Positions 24,225 through 32,805 of a stretch of DNA of 64,000 nucleotides are shown here, piece by piece. A model generated the notes under the pieces. That model made no database searches. It saw nothing but the letters and a program-made list of their open reading frames with translations, and had not been told where the DNA came from. Origin of the DNA: an uncultured Bacteroidales bacterium (lineage in GTDB: Bacteria > Bacteroidota > Bacteroidia > Bacteroidales > UBA932); contig CAMVGM010000001.1 in the NCBI GenBank assembly GCA_947167015.1, positions 54,372-118,371 of the forward strand. Reading direction: 5' to 3'. The translations under genes and the position numbers were made by a program. How positions within the stretch are numbered: position 1 is the stretch's first letter; the number at the start of each line of letters is the position of its first letter.

Positions 24225-25730
24225 ATGTTCAAGAATTTTACCGGTTTCAACCTGGTTGAACAGATGCACAAGTTGCGTCAGAACAATAGATTCAACCTCT
24301 CCGTTATAAAGAAGAAAAGCTTCGGCCTCATCTTCGTGGCCGCCATCGTACTCGTCCTCTGGCTCCTGCCCACGGAATCCTTCGGCATCGACGGCCTGAC
24401 GCAGGTCCAGCAGAGAATCATCGCCATCTTCGTCTATGCCACGCTGATGTGGGTGTTCGAACTGGTGCCCGCCTGGGCGACTTCGGTCTCCATCATGGTC
24501 CTGCTGCTGCTATGCACCTCCGATTCCGGCATCAAATGGATCTGCGAGCCCGCCACGGCCGGCCAGCTCCTCAGTTACAAGCAGGTCATGGCCAGTTTCG
24601 CCGACCCCGTGGTGATGCTCTTCATCGGCGGCTTCGTCCTGGCCATCGCCACCACCAAGACCGGCCTGGACGTGCACCTCGCCCGCGTGCTGCTCACCCC
24701 CTTCGGCAAGAAGAGCGAGAACATCCTGCTGGGCTTCATGCTGGTCACCGCCCTGTTCTCCATGTTCATCAGCAACACGGCCACGACGGCCATGATGCTC
24801 ACCTTCCTCACGCCTGTGTTCAAGCAGCTTCCGGAGGCGGGCAAGGGCCGGACCGCGATGGCGCTCAGCATCCCCATCGCCGCCAACCTGGGCGGCATGG
24901 GCACCCCCATCGGCACCCCGCCCAACACCATCGCGCTGAAGTACCTGAACGATCCGGAAGGCCTGGACCTGGGCATCGGATTCGGCCAGTGGATGCTCTT
25001 CATGGTGCCGCTGGTGATCGTCCTGATCCTGATCGCGTGGATGCTGCTCAAGAAGATCTTCCCCTTCACCCAGAAGACCATCGAACTGAAGATCGAAGGC
25101 GAAATGAAACGGGGCAAGGAGACTACCCTGGTCATTGTCACGATGATCATCACCATCCTCCTCTGGATGATGGACTCTTTCACCGGCATCAATACCTACA
25201 CGGTCGCGCTCATCCCCTTCGCGGTCTTCGCCATGGCCGGCATCATCTCCAAGTACGACCTGGAAGAGATCAACTGGTCGGTCATCTGGATGGTCGCCGG
25301 CGGTTTCGCCCTGGGCTATGCCATGAACGGTTCCGGCCTCGCCGCCCTGGTGGTCCGCGCCATTCCGTTCGGCGACTTCTCTCCCCTGCTGATCGTCCTC
25401 CTGTCCGGCCTGCTGTGCTACGGCCTGTCCAACCTCATCTCGCACTCCGCCACCGCCGCGCTGCTTATGCCCATCCTCGTCGTGGTCTGCACGGCCATGG
25501 GCGACAAGCTCGCAGGTGTCGGCGGCACGTCCACCGTGCTGATCGGCGTGGCCATCGCCTCCAGCAGCGCCATGATCCTGCCCATCTCCACGCCGCCGAA
25601 CGCGCTGGCCTACGCCACCAACATGATCCAGCAGAAGGACATGGCGCGGATGGGCGTCATCATCGGCCTGATCAGCATCGTGCTGGGCTACCTGGTGCTC
25701 TTCGCTGCCGGGTCGTTGCATATTGTCTAA
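24225..25730 (+). CDS. DASS/SLC13-family sodium-coupled anion transporter
   Basis: 501 aa integral membrane protein with more than ten hydrophobic helices. It carries the DASS hallmarks SNTATTAMML in the first half with GTPIGTPPN, and the second-half counterparts ISHSATAALLMP and PISTPPNALAY. The second signature is SHS instead of the usual SNT. The family imports di- and tricarboxylates or sulfate with sodium. An amphipathic N-terminal extension (about 1-30) is present. It lies 26 nt after the M49-like lipoprotein gene, probably in the same operon. Substrate not determinable, though carboxylates are most likely. Confidence 0.85.
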   Translation: MFKNFTGFNLVEQMHKLRQNNRFNLSVIKKKSFGLIFVAAIVLVLWLLPTESFGIDGLTQVQQRIIAIFVYATLMWVFELVPAWATSVSIMVLLLLCTSDSGIKWICEPATAGQLLSYKQVMASFADPVVMLFIGGFVLAIATTKTGLDVHLARVLLTPFGKKSENILLGFMLVTALFSMFISNTATTAMMLTFLTPVFKQLPEAGKGRTAMALSIPIAANLGGMGTPIGTPPNTIALKYLNDPEGLDLGIGFGQWMLFMVPLVIVLILIAWMLLKKIFPFTQKTIELKIEGEMKRGKETTLVIVTMIITILLWMMDSFTGINTYTVALIPFAVFAMAGIISKYDLEEINWSVIWMVAGGFALGYAMNGSGLAALVVRAIPFGDFSPLLIVLLSGLLCYGLSNLISHSATAALLMPILVVVCTAMGDKLAGVGGTSTVLIGVAIASSSAMILPISTPPNALAYATNMIQQKDMARMGVIIGLISIVLGYLVLFAAGSLHIV

Positions 25731-25742
25731 GGCATCGATATG

Positions 25743-26351
25743 CTATCTCTGCAGCTGACTCAGGAAAAACCCGAATATCGCAGGATTGCAGGCCAGGGGG
25801 AACAGGAAGCCGTAAACGGCGCCCCAGAAGTGAGCGGAATGTCCGATGTTGTCGGCGTTCCGCTTTGCCATATACCAGCAGTAGAGCAGGTACAGCGGGG
25901 CAAAGATGAATCCGGGGATCGGGATGGGAATCATATAGATATAGATCCCCATTTTCGGATCGAAGAGGATCGACGCGAAAAGGACGGCGGAAACGGCACC
26001 CGAAGCGCCTACCGCGTTGTAACTGATGTCGTCCCGATACTTGATCAGGTCGCCCGTGGTGGATACGGCGATCGCGGTGACGTACAGGACGATGTACAGG
26101 ATGACACCGGTCACGTCGCCGAAAGCCGCCGCGAAGTTCTTCTCCACGACATCGCCGAAGAAGTAGAGCGTGAGCATGTTGAAGATCAGATGTCCCCAGC
26201 CTCCGTGTACGAAGGCATAGGAGAACATCCGGTACCATTGTTTCCGGTGCCACACCGCATAGGCGTTGAACTTCAGCGCATCGAATCCGCCTCGGTAGAA
26301 GCAGAACAGGCTCACGACGGCCGTGACGGCAATGAGGATGAGGGTAACCAT
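25743..26351 (-). CDS. Rhomboid-family intramembrane serine protease
   Basis: 202 aa with about six membrane helices. Ser nucleophile in GASGAVSA (S117), catalytic His in HSAHFWGA (H174), and the conserved loop segment VHGGWGHLIFNM with the early H and N that stabilise the oxyanion. Length fits a minimal 6-TM rhomboid. Cleaves membrane-protein helices; substrate unknown. Divergent from the UPF0145 gene through a nearly symmetric promoter pair. Confidence 0.85.
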   Translation of the reverse strand: MVTLILIAVTAVVSLFCFYRGGFDALKFNAYAVWHRKQWYRMFSYAFVHGGWGHLIFNMLTLYFFGDVVEKNFAAAFGDVTGVILYIVLYVTAIAVSTTGDLIKYRDDISYNAVGASGAVSAVLFASILFDPKMGIYIYMIPIPIPGFIFAPLYLLYCWYMAKRNADNIGHSAHFWGAVYGFLFPLACNPAIFGFFLSQLQR

Positions 26352-26374
26352 ATTCCAGTTTTCGTCCTGACATA

Positions 26375-26407
26375 GGCAAAGGTAGGAATATCTTTCCTAT
26401 CTTTGCC
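26375..26407. promoter_or_regulatory. Symmetric divergent promoter pair
   Basis: Two -7 boxes face outwards: CAAAGGTA at 26377-26384 (minus strand TACCTTTG, for the rhomboid gene) and TATCTTTG at 26398-26405 (for UPF0145). They lie within a 14-bp inverted repeat (26375-26388 / 26394-26407, 13 of 14 matching). With so little room, one bound polymerase would hinder the other. Confidence 0.6.
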
Positions 26408-26432
26408 AACAGTTAGATTGATTCTTACATTT

Positions 26433-26753
26433 ATGATCCTTACGACCACCCCGGCCATCGAAGGCCGGACCATCGCCGAGTATAAAGGCGTCGTTTTCGG
26501 AGAGGTCATCTCCGGCGTGAACTTCATCCGCGATTTCGCTGCGAGCGTCCGCAACATCATCGGCGGCCGCAGCGGCTCGTACGAAGAGGAACTCATTACG
26601 GCCCGCACGCAGGCCATGCAGGAAATGGAAGACCGCGCCAGGCGGCTCGGCGCCGACGCCGTGATCGGCATCGACCTCGATTACGAAGTGCTGGGCGAGA
26701 ACGGCGGCATGCTGATGGTCACCGCCTCCGGCACGGCCGTGAAACTGGACTGA
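26433..26753 (+). CDS. UPF0145 (YbjQ-like) protein
   Basis: 106 aa from the ATG at 26433 ([20 protein letters not shown]), the usual start and length of this family. Conserved features: [51 protein letters not shown] and a final ASGTAVKLD. Forms a small, probably pentameric, cytoplasmic beta-rich protein; sometimes labelled heavy-metal-binding. Function unknown. An in-frame codon 30 bases upstream would put the start inside the -7 box, so it is rejected. Convergent with the MATE gene, 4 nt apart. Confidence 0.85.
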   Translation: MILTTTPAIEGRTIAEYKGVVFGEVISGVNFIRDFAASVRNIIGGRSGSYEEELITARTQAMQEMEDRARRLGADAVIGIDLDYEVLGENGGMLMVTASGTAVKLD

Positions 26754-26757
26754 CGGC

Positions 26758-28089
26758 TCAATAGCCGTAGCGCCTGCGGTAGGCCAGGATGAGGGTGACG
26801 CCAAGGATGCAGCAGCAGACGTCTGCGGCGTCCACCGCCAGCCAGATGCCGTCGGGGCCCAGGAGCGCCGGCAGCAGGAAGACGAAACCCAGTTCGAACA
26901 CCAGGTTCCGGATAAAGGAAACGGCGGCGGAGACCTTTCCGTTGCCCAGGCCGGTGAACCAGGCGGAGATGAACAGGTTGAATCCGGCGATGAAGAAACT
27001 GAGCATATACAGCCGGATGGCGTGTTTCGTCAAGGCAGTCAGTTCGGGATCATAGCCGACGAAGAGCCGGGCGGCCGGTCCGGCGGACAGTTCCGAAACC
27101 AGGGTCATCAGGGCTCCCAGCGCCAGCAGCAGGGTCACTGAATGCCGGAGCAGGCTCTTCAATTCCGCCCGGTTCCCCGCCCCGTAATTATATCCGATGA
27201 TGGGCGTGACCGAGATGTTGAAGCCGAAGAAGACCGCGGCGAAGATGTATCCGTAATAGAGCAGCACCGCATAGGCCGCCACGCCGGCCTCCCCCATCAT
27301 CCTGAGCAGCTGCAGGTTATAGCAGATGGCCAGGACGTTCCAGGAGATGTTTCCCACGTATTCCGAGAGGCCGTTGCTGCAGGCCTGCAGGAGCGGTTCC
27401 CGCTCGGACCGGGCGCGGATGAGGCGGAGTGAACTGCGGTTGCGGCGGCTGGAGAAATACCACAGCGGGAAGATGCCGCTGACGCAGCTGGCAAGCGTCG
27501 TCGCTGCCGCCGCCCCGGCGAGGCCCCATTTGAACACCACGATGAACAATGCATCCAGCACCATGTTCGTGACGGCGCCTACAAGCGACATCACCGTCCC
27601 CAACTGCGGCCGTTCCGCCGTCATGTAGAACGACTGGAAACACAACTGGAGCATGTATGGCGGCAGGCCGACCGTACAGATGCCGCCGTAAACGACGCAC
27701 AGGCGGACCGTCTCCCCTTCCGCGCCGAGCAGGCGCGCCAGCGGCTCCATAAACACCAGCAGCGGGACCATGAACACCAGCGAGAGGATGACCGTGAAGC
27801 GGATGAGCATGCTGAAGACGGCGCTGGCACGCGCCGGGTCACCCTCTCCCATCGTCTTGGATACCAGCGCAGAACCGCCGGTTCCGACCATCAGCCCGAG
27901 CGCGCCGACCAGCATGACCGCAGGCCAGATGATATTCAGCGCGGCAAAGGCCGAAGTCCCCACGAAATTGGAGACGAACAGGCCGTCCACCACGCCGTAT
28001 ATGCTTTCCACGAGCATCATCAGGATGCTGGGAATCGAGGATACGGCCAGCCGCCTGTATCCGTAATGGCCGTGCAGCGCTATCTCCAT
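26758..28089 (-). CDS. MATE-family multidrug/organic cation exporter
   Basis: 443 aa from the ATG starting MEIALHGHYGYRRLAVSSIP. About 12 membrane helices in two MatE halves: ESIYGVVDGLFVSNFVGTSA and GGSALVSKTMGEGDPARAS in the first, FFGFNISVTPIIGYNYGAGNR in the second. Exports drugs or metabolites using a sodium or proton gradient. An earlier in-frame ATG would lie before the -7 box (28097-28104) and is not used. Divergent from a small hydrolase gene with only about 57 bp between. Confidence 0.85.
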   Translation of the reverse strand: MEIALHGHYGYRRLAVSSIPSILMMLVESIYGVVDGLFVSNFVGTSAFAALNIIWPAVMLVGALGLMVGTGGSALVSKTMGEGDPARASAVFSMLIRFTVILSLVFMVPLLVFMEPLARLLGAEGETVRLCVVYGGICTVGLPPYMLQLCFQSFYMTAERPQLGTVMSLVGAVTNMVLDALFIVVFKWGLAGAAAATTLASCVSGIFPLWYFSSRRNRSSLRLIRARSEREPLLQACSNGLSEYVGNISWNVLAICYNLQLLRMMGEAGVAAYAVLLYYGYIFAAVFFGFNISVTPIIGYNYGAGNRAELKSLLRHSVTLLLALGALMTLVSELSAGPAARLFVGYDPELTALTKHAIRLYMLSFFIAGFNLFISAWFTGLGNGKVSAAVSFIRNLVFELGFVFLLPALLGPDGIWLAVDAADVCCCILGVTLILAYRRRYGY

Positions 28090-28096
28090 AGGGGTG

Positions 28097-28142
28097 CAAA
28101 GATACGGATTCTTTCCCGATTGTCGGAAAATGAATAACTTTG
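28097..28142. promoter_or_regulatory. Divergent promoter pair
   Basis: CAAAGATA at 28097-28104 (TATCTTTG on the minus strand, MATE gene) and TAACTTTG at 28135-28142 (plus strand, hydrolase gene). The latter ends 5 nt before its ATG, predicting a leaderless message. Confidence 0.6.
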
Positions 28143-28146
28143 TCAT

Positions 28147-28821
28147 ATGGAAGAAATCTGCCTAGGCGGCCGGAAATGCCGCCTGTTCGCTCCGGACGCC
28201 CCCGCCTGCCTCCTGATCCAGCCGTCCGCACGGCACGAAACCGCCACGCTCGCGGCCGAGGCCGGGATGATCGCGGAACTGTCCGGCGTACCGTCCGTGC
28301 TGGCAACCGTCGAGCTGGAAGACTGGACTGTCGGCCTGATGCCCTGGTGGGACGGGAACGTCTCCCGGGATCCGGAAGCCGGAAAACACGGCCAGGAGAC
28401 GCTGGAGTACCTCCTTTCGGCGCTGGTACCGGAACTCCGGGAGCGCTTCGGTCCCCTGCCCCTCATCCTGGGCGGCTACTCCCTGGGCGGGCTGTTCGCC
28501 CTCTGGGCGTCGATGCAGACGGACACGTTCCAGGCCGTGGCGGCCGCCTCCCCTTCCGTCTGGATCCACGGCTGGCTGCCGTTTGCCAGGAAGCACGTTC
28601 CACTGGCGGAAGACATCTACCTCAGTCTCGGAGACCGGGAGGAGCAGGTAAAGAATCAGGCCATCGCCCGCGTCGGAGACAACCTGCGGGCGCATTACGC
28701 ACTGCTGCAGGAACAGATCGGTCCGGAACACTGCACCCTGGTGTGGGAGCAGGGCAACCATTTCACCGACAACGAAGGCCGCCTGGCACGGGCCTTCGCC
28801 TGGTGCCTGCGGCGGATCTAG
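28147..28821 (+). CDS. Small alpha/beta hydrolase, Esterase_D-like
   Basis: 224 aa, no signal peptide, so cytoplasmic. Nucleophile elbow LGGYSLGGLFALW, catalytic Asp probably in YLSLGDREEQVKN and His in QGNHFTDN. The layout is that of the Esterase_D/enterochelin-esterase group, although shorter than the secreted CE1 proteins in this window and without the CBM48-like domain. The stop codon shares the bases CTAG with the stop of the convergent GH9 gene (28818-28821). Substrate unknown. Confidence 0.75.
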   Translation: MEEICLGGRKCRLFAPDAPACLLIQPSARHETATLAAEAGMIAELSGVPSVLATVELEDWTVGLMPWWDGNVSRDPEAGKHGQETLEYLLSALVPELRERFGPLPLILGGYSLGGLFALWASMQTDTFQAVAAASPSVWIHGWLPFARKHVPLAEDIYLSLGDREEQVKNQAIARVGDNLRAHYALLQEQIGPEHCTLVWEQGNHFTDNEGRLARAFAWCLRRI

Positions 28822-31118
28822 CGGATGCCGTACAGGTAGGCCAGCAAGGCCATCTTGCCGCGCATCGTCTCACGCGGCGTGAATTCGCCGTTCACCCACA
28901 TATAACGCTGGTTGAAGAACGACTCCTGGCGCGGCCAGCCGCCCGTATTCCAGTCCGGATAGCAGCGGCGCAGCAAGATCTGCGCATCGCCGCCGTCGCC
29001 CCGCGACCAGGTTTCCGTCCCGTTGAAGGGGGTCTGGCCGGGGTGCGACCCGGGCGTGCCGTCATTGCGGCCCGTGGTATAGCAGTCTGTGATATGGCGT
29101 TGCCCCAAGCCCGTCATTTCCACGATGTTGCCTGGATTGCGGCCCAGGCCCCAGCCCGCCTCCTGGTACATCGCCTGCTCACAGGCGAGGCGCTCCGCGG
29201 GATCCTGGCTGATGTGGTGCAGGAGCATCACCAGCTGGAGGTTTTCGGAGGTCTGCCAGCGCGGATCGGCGCTGCTGCGGCGGGACGGACGCTCCGGCCA
29301 GCGGTCCAGGTGATCGGCGTGCGCCTGGGCGGCCACGGCGGCACACATCTTTTCGTAAAGTTCCGGATAGTGCCGCTTCTGCGGGCAGGTCAGGTAGGCG
29401 GCCACGCCCCAGAGCTGGTACCAGCTGCCGTTGCGGCTCTGTTCGATGATCCGCGTGTCGGGCGCCGTGACGGCGCACTCCGCCGCCAGGATATCCTCCC
29501 AGGCACGGTCGCCGGTCAGGTTGTACAGGAAAGCCGCCGCCATCTGGCGGAAATCCCGCCCGCGCATCCGCTCGTTGCCGATGCCCTGGAACTCGTCCAG
29601 TTGCCGGTCCTCCTGCCGCTCGGCATAACGGAAGGCCTTCACGGCCTCTGTCGTGTAAAAATCCCGCAGCGCCGCGTTTCCTTGCACGCGGAACGCCTCC
29701 GCAAGCATCGCGCAGTTGGCGGCGTTCGCCCAGGCGGCCATCGTGGTGCAGCCCGCCTGGAACATCATCTTCCAGTCCTTGTCGGGGTTCGTCACGCCCT
29801 GCGAATAAGCCTCCCCGTCCCGGATGGACAGGAAGAAATCCACCTCGTTGCGCGCCTCGTCGATCAGGTCCGGGATGCCGTTCCCGCTCTCGCGGATGTC
29901 CAGGCCGTCCTCCGACAGGCGCCCGCCCGTCAGCAGGTAGGGCAGCAGCATATCGTAGATATTGCTCACGTGTGCGAGATGGCGGTCCCAGTCGAAGGCG
30001 TCGGAATGCCCGCCGCGCGCCGCCGGATTGACCGGGTTGCCGGGCAGGCGGTGCTGCCAGAAAGCCGACGCTTCGGCCGGCTTGAAGTGCGGCTCGTCCC
30101 AGACATCGCCCCGCAGCTTGCGCCAGTCAGGGTGCCAGGGCTGCAGGTCCGTCTTGTACACGACGAAGCCCGCCGGATCCTCGCCGGGCACGAAACGCGG
30201 CTGGCGCGGGACCGGGACGATGCGCGGGTCGGCCGGCTCGCCCAGACGCATATAGTAGTATCCGCGCACGGAGAAACGGTAAGGTTCGTAATAGATGTCG
30301 GGCGAGATGTCGAAGTCCATGCTGCAGCCCACGTCCTCCACCACCAGGCGGTAACGGCCGGGAACGCTGCCTCGGAAGTCCACGGCCCACACGGCCGAGC
30401 CGGTCAGGTCCTTGCCGCCCGCTTCACGCGCGCTGTCCTCCGCCGGCTTCCAGGGCCGGACCTCCCCGGCGAGCCGGGCTTCGCACGTCCGCACGTTATA
30501 CAGATAGACGCGCCGCCCGACAAAGGCGCCGTAATCGCGGGCACCGCCGTCCCCCAGCCACAGGTACAGGTCCGCCGCCTTGACGGTCTCCTGCGGCACA
30601 TAGCCCAGCAGGTTGACGTGGACCGCCTCCGACTGCGCCGTCCAGCAGTCGAACAGGATCTCGGCCGATTCCCTGTCGGCTCCCACCCCGCGCGGGATGT
30701 TCACGGTGTAGCGGCAGCCCTGCCGCATGGCCTGCGGCAGCTGCAGGAAGATCCAGTGGTCCAGTTCGCTGGTGAGCGTATGGTCGGTATTCATCGGCTT
30801 GCTCTTGCGCCAGACTGCGACGGGACGGCGCGTACCGAACGCGCGGTCGTCCGCGGAACTGACGGTCCAGTCCCCGGCACTGGCCGCCGCAAGCGCATCC
30901 AGCCGGGGCAGGAACACCAGCAGGGTATCGTCCCCTTCGGCAAAGGAATGGCCCAGATAGGCGCTCGGGCCCGTGCCGTCGTCGCGGTAATGCACCTCGC
31001 CGTCGCGGAAGTGCAGCATCAGGTATTCGTTGTCGACGACCCGGAGGTCCAGGAAACGCGTGGCGCCGGCGGACAGGCAGAAAGACAGGCTCAGGGTCAG
31101 GAGGATAAGACGTCTCAT
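28818..31118 (-). CDS. Glycoside hydrolase family 9 enzyme (cellulase/beta-glucanase type)
   Basis: 766 aa from the ATG starting MRRLILLTLSLSFCLSAGAT, a signal peptide without lipobox. Residues about 25-330 hold N-terminal beta domains (CelD_N-like Ig: RVYLYNVRTCEARLAGE, YRLVVEDVGCSMDFDISPDIYYEPY). From about 340 on, the (alpha/alpha)6 GH9 catalytic domain: the base motif reads SDAFDWD (D373, D376; usually DAGD), LPDLIDEAR-type helix as IPDLIDEARNEVDF, and proton donor E745 in WVNGEFTPRETM. Inverting enzymes of this family cut beta-1,4-glucans and xyloglucan. Secreted; single-gene unit. Product specificity inferred only. Confidence 0.85.
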   Translation of the reverse strand: MRRLILLTLSLSFCLSAGATRFLDLRVVDNEYLMLHFRDGEVHYRDDGTGPSAYLGHSFAEGDDTLLVFLPRLDALAAASAGDWTVSSADDRAFGTRRPVAVWRKSKPMNTDHTLTSELDHWIFLQLPQAMRQGCRYTVNIPRGVGADRESAEILFDCWTAQSEAVHVNLLGYVPQETVKAADLYLWLGDGGARDYGAFVGRRVYLYNVRTCEARLAGEVRPWKPAEDSAREAGGKDLTGSAVWAVDFRGSVPGRYRLVVEDVGCSMDFDISPDIYYEPYRFSVRGYYYMRLGEPADPRIVPVPRQPRFVPGEDPAGFVVYKTDLQPWHPDWRKLRGDVWDEPHFKPAEASAFWQHRLPGNPVNPAARGGHSDAFDWDRHLAHVSNIYDMLLPYLLTGGRLSEDGLDIRESGNGIPDLIDEARNEVDFFLSIRDGEAYSQGVTNPDKDWKMMFQAGCTTMAAWANAANCAMLAEAFRVQGNAALRDFYTTEAVKAFRYAERQEDRQLDEFQGIGNERMRGRDFRQMAAAFLYNLTGDRAWEDILAAECAVTAPDTRIIEQSRNGSWYQLWGVAAYLTCPQKRHYPELYEKMCAAVAAQAHADHLDRWPERPSRRSSADPRWQTSENLQLVMLLHHISQDPAERLACEQAMYQEAGWGLGRNPGNIVEMTGLGQRHITDCYTTGRNDGTPGSHPGQTPFNGTETWSRGDGGDAQILLRRCYPDWNTGGWPRQESFFNQRYMWVNGEFTPRETMRGKMALLAYLYGIR

Positions 31119-31144
31119 AGGGATACGGTCAAACGGTTCATTTA

Positions 31145-31152
31145 CAAATGTA
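31145..31152 (-). promoter_or_regulatory. -7 promoter box for the GH9 gene
   Basis: CAAATGTA reads TACATTTG on the coding strand, about 27 nt before the ATG at 31118. This supports the downstream start over an in-frame ATG beyond the promoter. Confidence 0.6.
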
Positions 31153-31265
31153 GTCTTTATTTTCATTGTTCCGGCGTTTCCGGCGAAGATCTTTTTCCGG
31201 ACTGACATCGTCCGGAGTGGAACGGAAATTGCAGCATTTTTTGGAAACAAACAATGACCAAAGCG

Positions 31266-31751
31266 ATGAAGAAATTATTTCTGATGGCGGCAGTCGCCTG
31301 CCTGGCCCTGTTCGTTTCCTGCGAAAAGGGCGTCGATCACACCGGAGACTCGACCGGAGGATTGTACGGAATCTGGGCCCTGAAGACCGAGACTAAAATC
31401 ACGCACAAGACGGAAGGAGACGTCACCAAGGAGGTGGACTACTCCGGCGTCCATTTCTATCTGACATTGTCCGAATTCCCCTTTCCGCACGCCCTCGGCA
31501 AGAAAGGCAGCCTGACCAGCCTCGACCTTGACGACGTCGATGTGGATGCCGTCCAGTTCACCTATAACGAAACCCAGAAGAAGATCAGCTTCAGAAAGGC
31601 GATCTGGCTTTCGGAGGGGCTCACGTACCACATGATCCTGTCCGGCACTTTCGACGTCGTCGAACTGACCGACAAGACCCTGGTCCTGCGGTACGACGAC
31701 GACCTCGCCAAGGTATCGACCATCTACGCTTACGAGCGGATGAAGCAATAA
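31266..31751 (+). CDS. Small lipoprotein, lipocalin-like
   Basis: 161 aa from the ATG starting MKKLFLMAAVACLALFVSCE (lipobox Cys19); an ATG four codons earlier is also possible. The GLYGIWALKTETKI start, beta-rich pattern and final LVLRYDDDLAKVSTIYAYERM resemble lipocalin-like small lipoproteins of Bacteroidales, but the match is only by general pattern. Outer- or inner-membrane-anchored, ligand unknown. Divergent from GH9, and followed by a strong terminator shared with the convergent EamA gene. Confidence 0.65.
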   Translation: MKKLFLMAAVACLALFVSCEKGVDHTGDSTGGLYGIWALKTETKITHKTEGDVTKEVDYSGVHFYLTLSEFPFPHALGKKGSLTSLDLDDVDVDAVQFTYNETQKKISFRKAIWLSEGLTYHMILSGTFDVVELTDKTLVLRYDDDLAKVSTIYAYERMKQ

Positions 31752-31764
31752 TCAGTTCTCTGAC

Positions 31765-31800
31765 AAAAAGACGCCGGTCGGCCTGACCGGCGTCTTTTTT
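31765..31800. terminator. Bidirectional intrinsic terminator
   Basis: AAAAAGACGCCGGTC (31765-31779) / GACCGGCGTCTTTTT (31785-31799) with 5-nt loop. Sits between convergent genes. Confidence 0.9.
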
Positions 31801-31809
31801 TTGCCCTTT

Positions 31810-32700
31810 TCAGTCCTTTGCGGCTCCTACCCGCCGGGTCTGGATGAGGACGGAGATGACGATCAGGGCGACGCCCGGCCAGAAAGACGGTCCCACCTCC
31901 TGCAGTTCCCCGAAAAGGATTGCCGCCAGGATGATGCTGTAAACGGGTTCGAGGTTGTAGGCCAGGTTGACGGTGAAGGCCGACAGGCTGCGCAGCGCGT
32001 GCAGCTGGAACAGGAAAGGCAGGATCGTGAATACAGAACCCAGGAGCAGCAGCCAAACGACATCCCGTCCGCCCGGGACGATGGCGGCGTCCGGGAACAG
32101 GCGCGCATAGAAAGGCATCAGCAGCGTCAGGAAAAGGACGCCGCCCACCAGTTCATACAGCAGCATATGGGCGCTGTCCTCCCCGGTCCGACGCGCCACG
32201 TTGATGTTCAGCAGCGAAAACAGGGAGTACAGGGCCGCAGACAACAGTCCCAGCGCGATTCCCAGCCGGAAGCGGATGTCGAGGCTGAAGATCAGCAGCA
32301 CGCCGGAGATGGCGATGAAACTGATGAGCACCTCCACCCAGGAGATGCGTTTCCGGTTGATCAGCGGATCCAGCAGCGTGGTAAAGAAACAGGACGTGGC
32401 GATGCAGGCCACGCCGACGGACACGTTGGAGGCCTGGATGCTGGCATAGAAAGCCACCCAGTGCAGCGCCAGGATGCCGCCGATGGCGGCAATCTGCAGG
32501 ACGGCGTTCCACCCGACGCGGTGCAGTTTCCCCAGGACGGCGAGCACGGCTGCGAGGGCCAAGACGCTGACCATGATGCGGTACCACACCAGCGGCAGCC
32601 CTCCGAGGGAAATCATCCGCCCGAAGAGGCCCGTCCATCCGGCGAGGAACACCGCCGTGTGCAGGATCACCAGCGTCCGCGTCTGTTTTTCCCCTTTCAT
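31810..32700 (-). CDS. EamA/DMT-family transporter
   Basis: 296 aa from the ATG starting MKGEKQTRTLVILHTAVFLA. About ten membrane helices in two EamA halves: ALHWVAFYASIQASNVSVGV, LLDPLINRKRISWVEV in the first, NLEPVYSIILAAILFGE near the end of the second, the usual signature. Exports or exchanges small metabolites. An ATG six codons earlier precedes a TACCTTTA -7-like box and is probably not transcribed. Substrate unknown. Confidence 0.85.
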   Translation of the reverse strand: MKGEKQTRTLVILHTAVFLAGWTGLFGRMISLGGLPLVWYRIMVSVLALAAVLAVLGKLHRVGWNAVLQIAAIGGILALHWVAFYASIQASNVSVGVACIATSCFFTTLLDPLINRKRISWVEVLISFIAISGVLLIFSLDIRFRLGIALGLLSAALYSLFSLLNINVARRTGEDSAHMLLYELVGGVLFLTLLMPFYARLFPDAAIVPGGRDVVWLLLLGSVFTILPFLFQLHALRSLSAFTVNLAYNLEPVYSIILAAILFGELQEVGPSFWPGVALIVISVLIQTRRVGAAKD

Positions 32701-32766
32701 CCGGATAAAGGTACACATTTTCCGGAAAGATGCATTCCCGGCTGAAAGAATGCAGATTTATTTTGG

Positions 32767-32774
32767 TATATTTG
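32767..32774 (+). promoter_or_regulatory. -7 promoter box for clpP
   Basis: TATATTTG, exact TAnnTTTG match, 32 nt before the ATG. Confidence 0.65.
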
Positions 32775-32805
32775 AGCAGAAAAGCTGTCAACCAAAGCAC
32801 TAGAT

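Noticed and set aside
28140..31205. Very long open frame antisense to the GH9 gene
   Set aside because: It mirrors the GH9 gene in a GC-rich region, has Arg/Gly/His/Pro-rich composition without domains, and no promoter. It is a by-product of codon bias.
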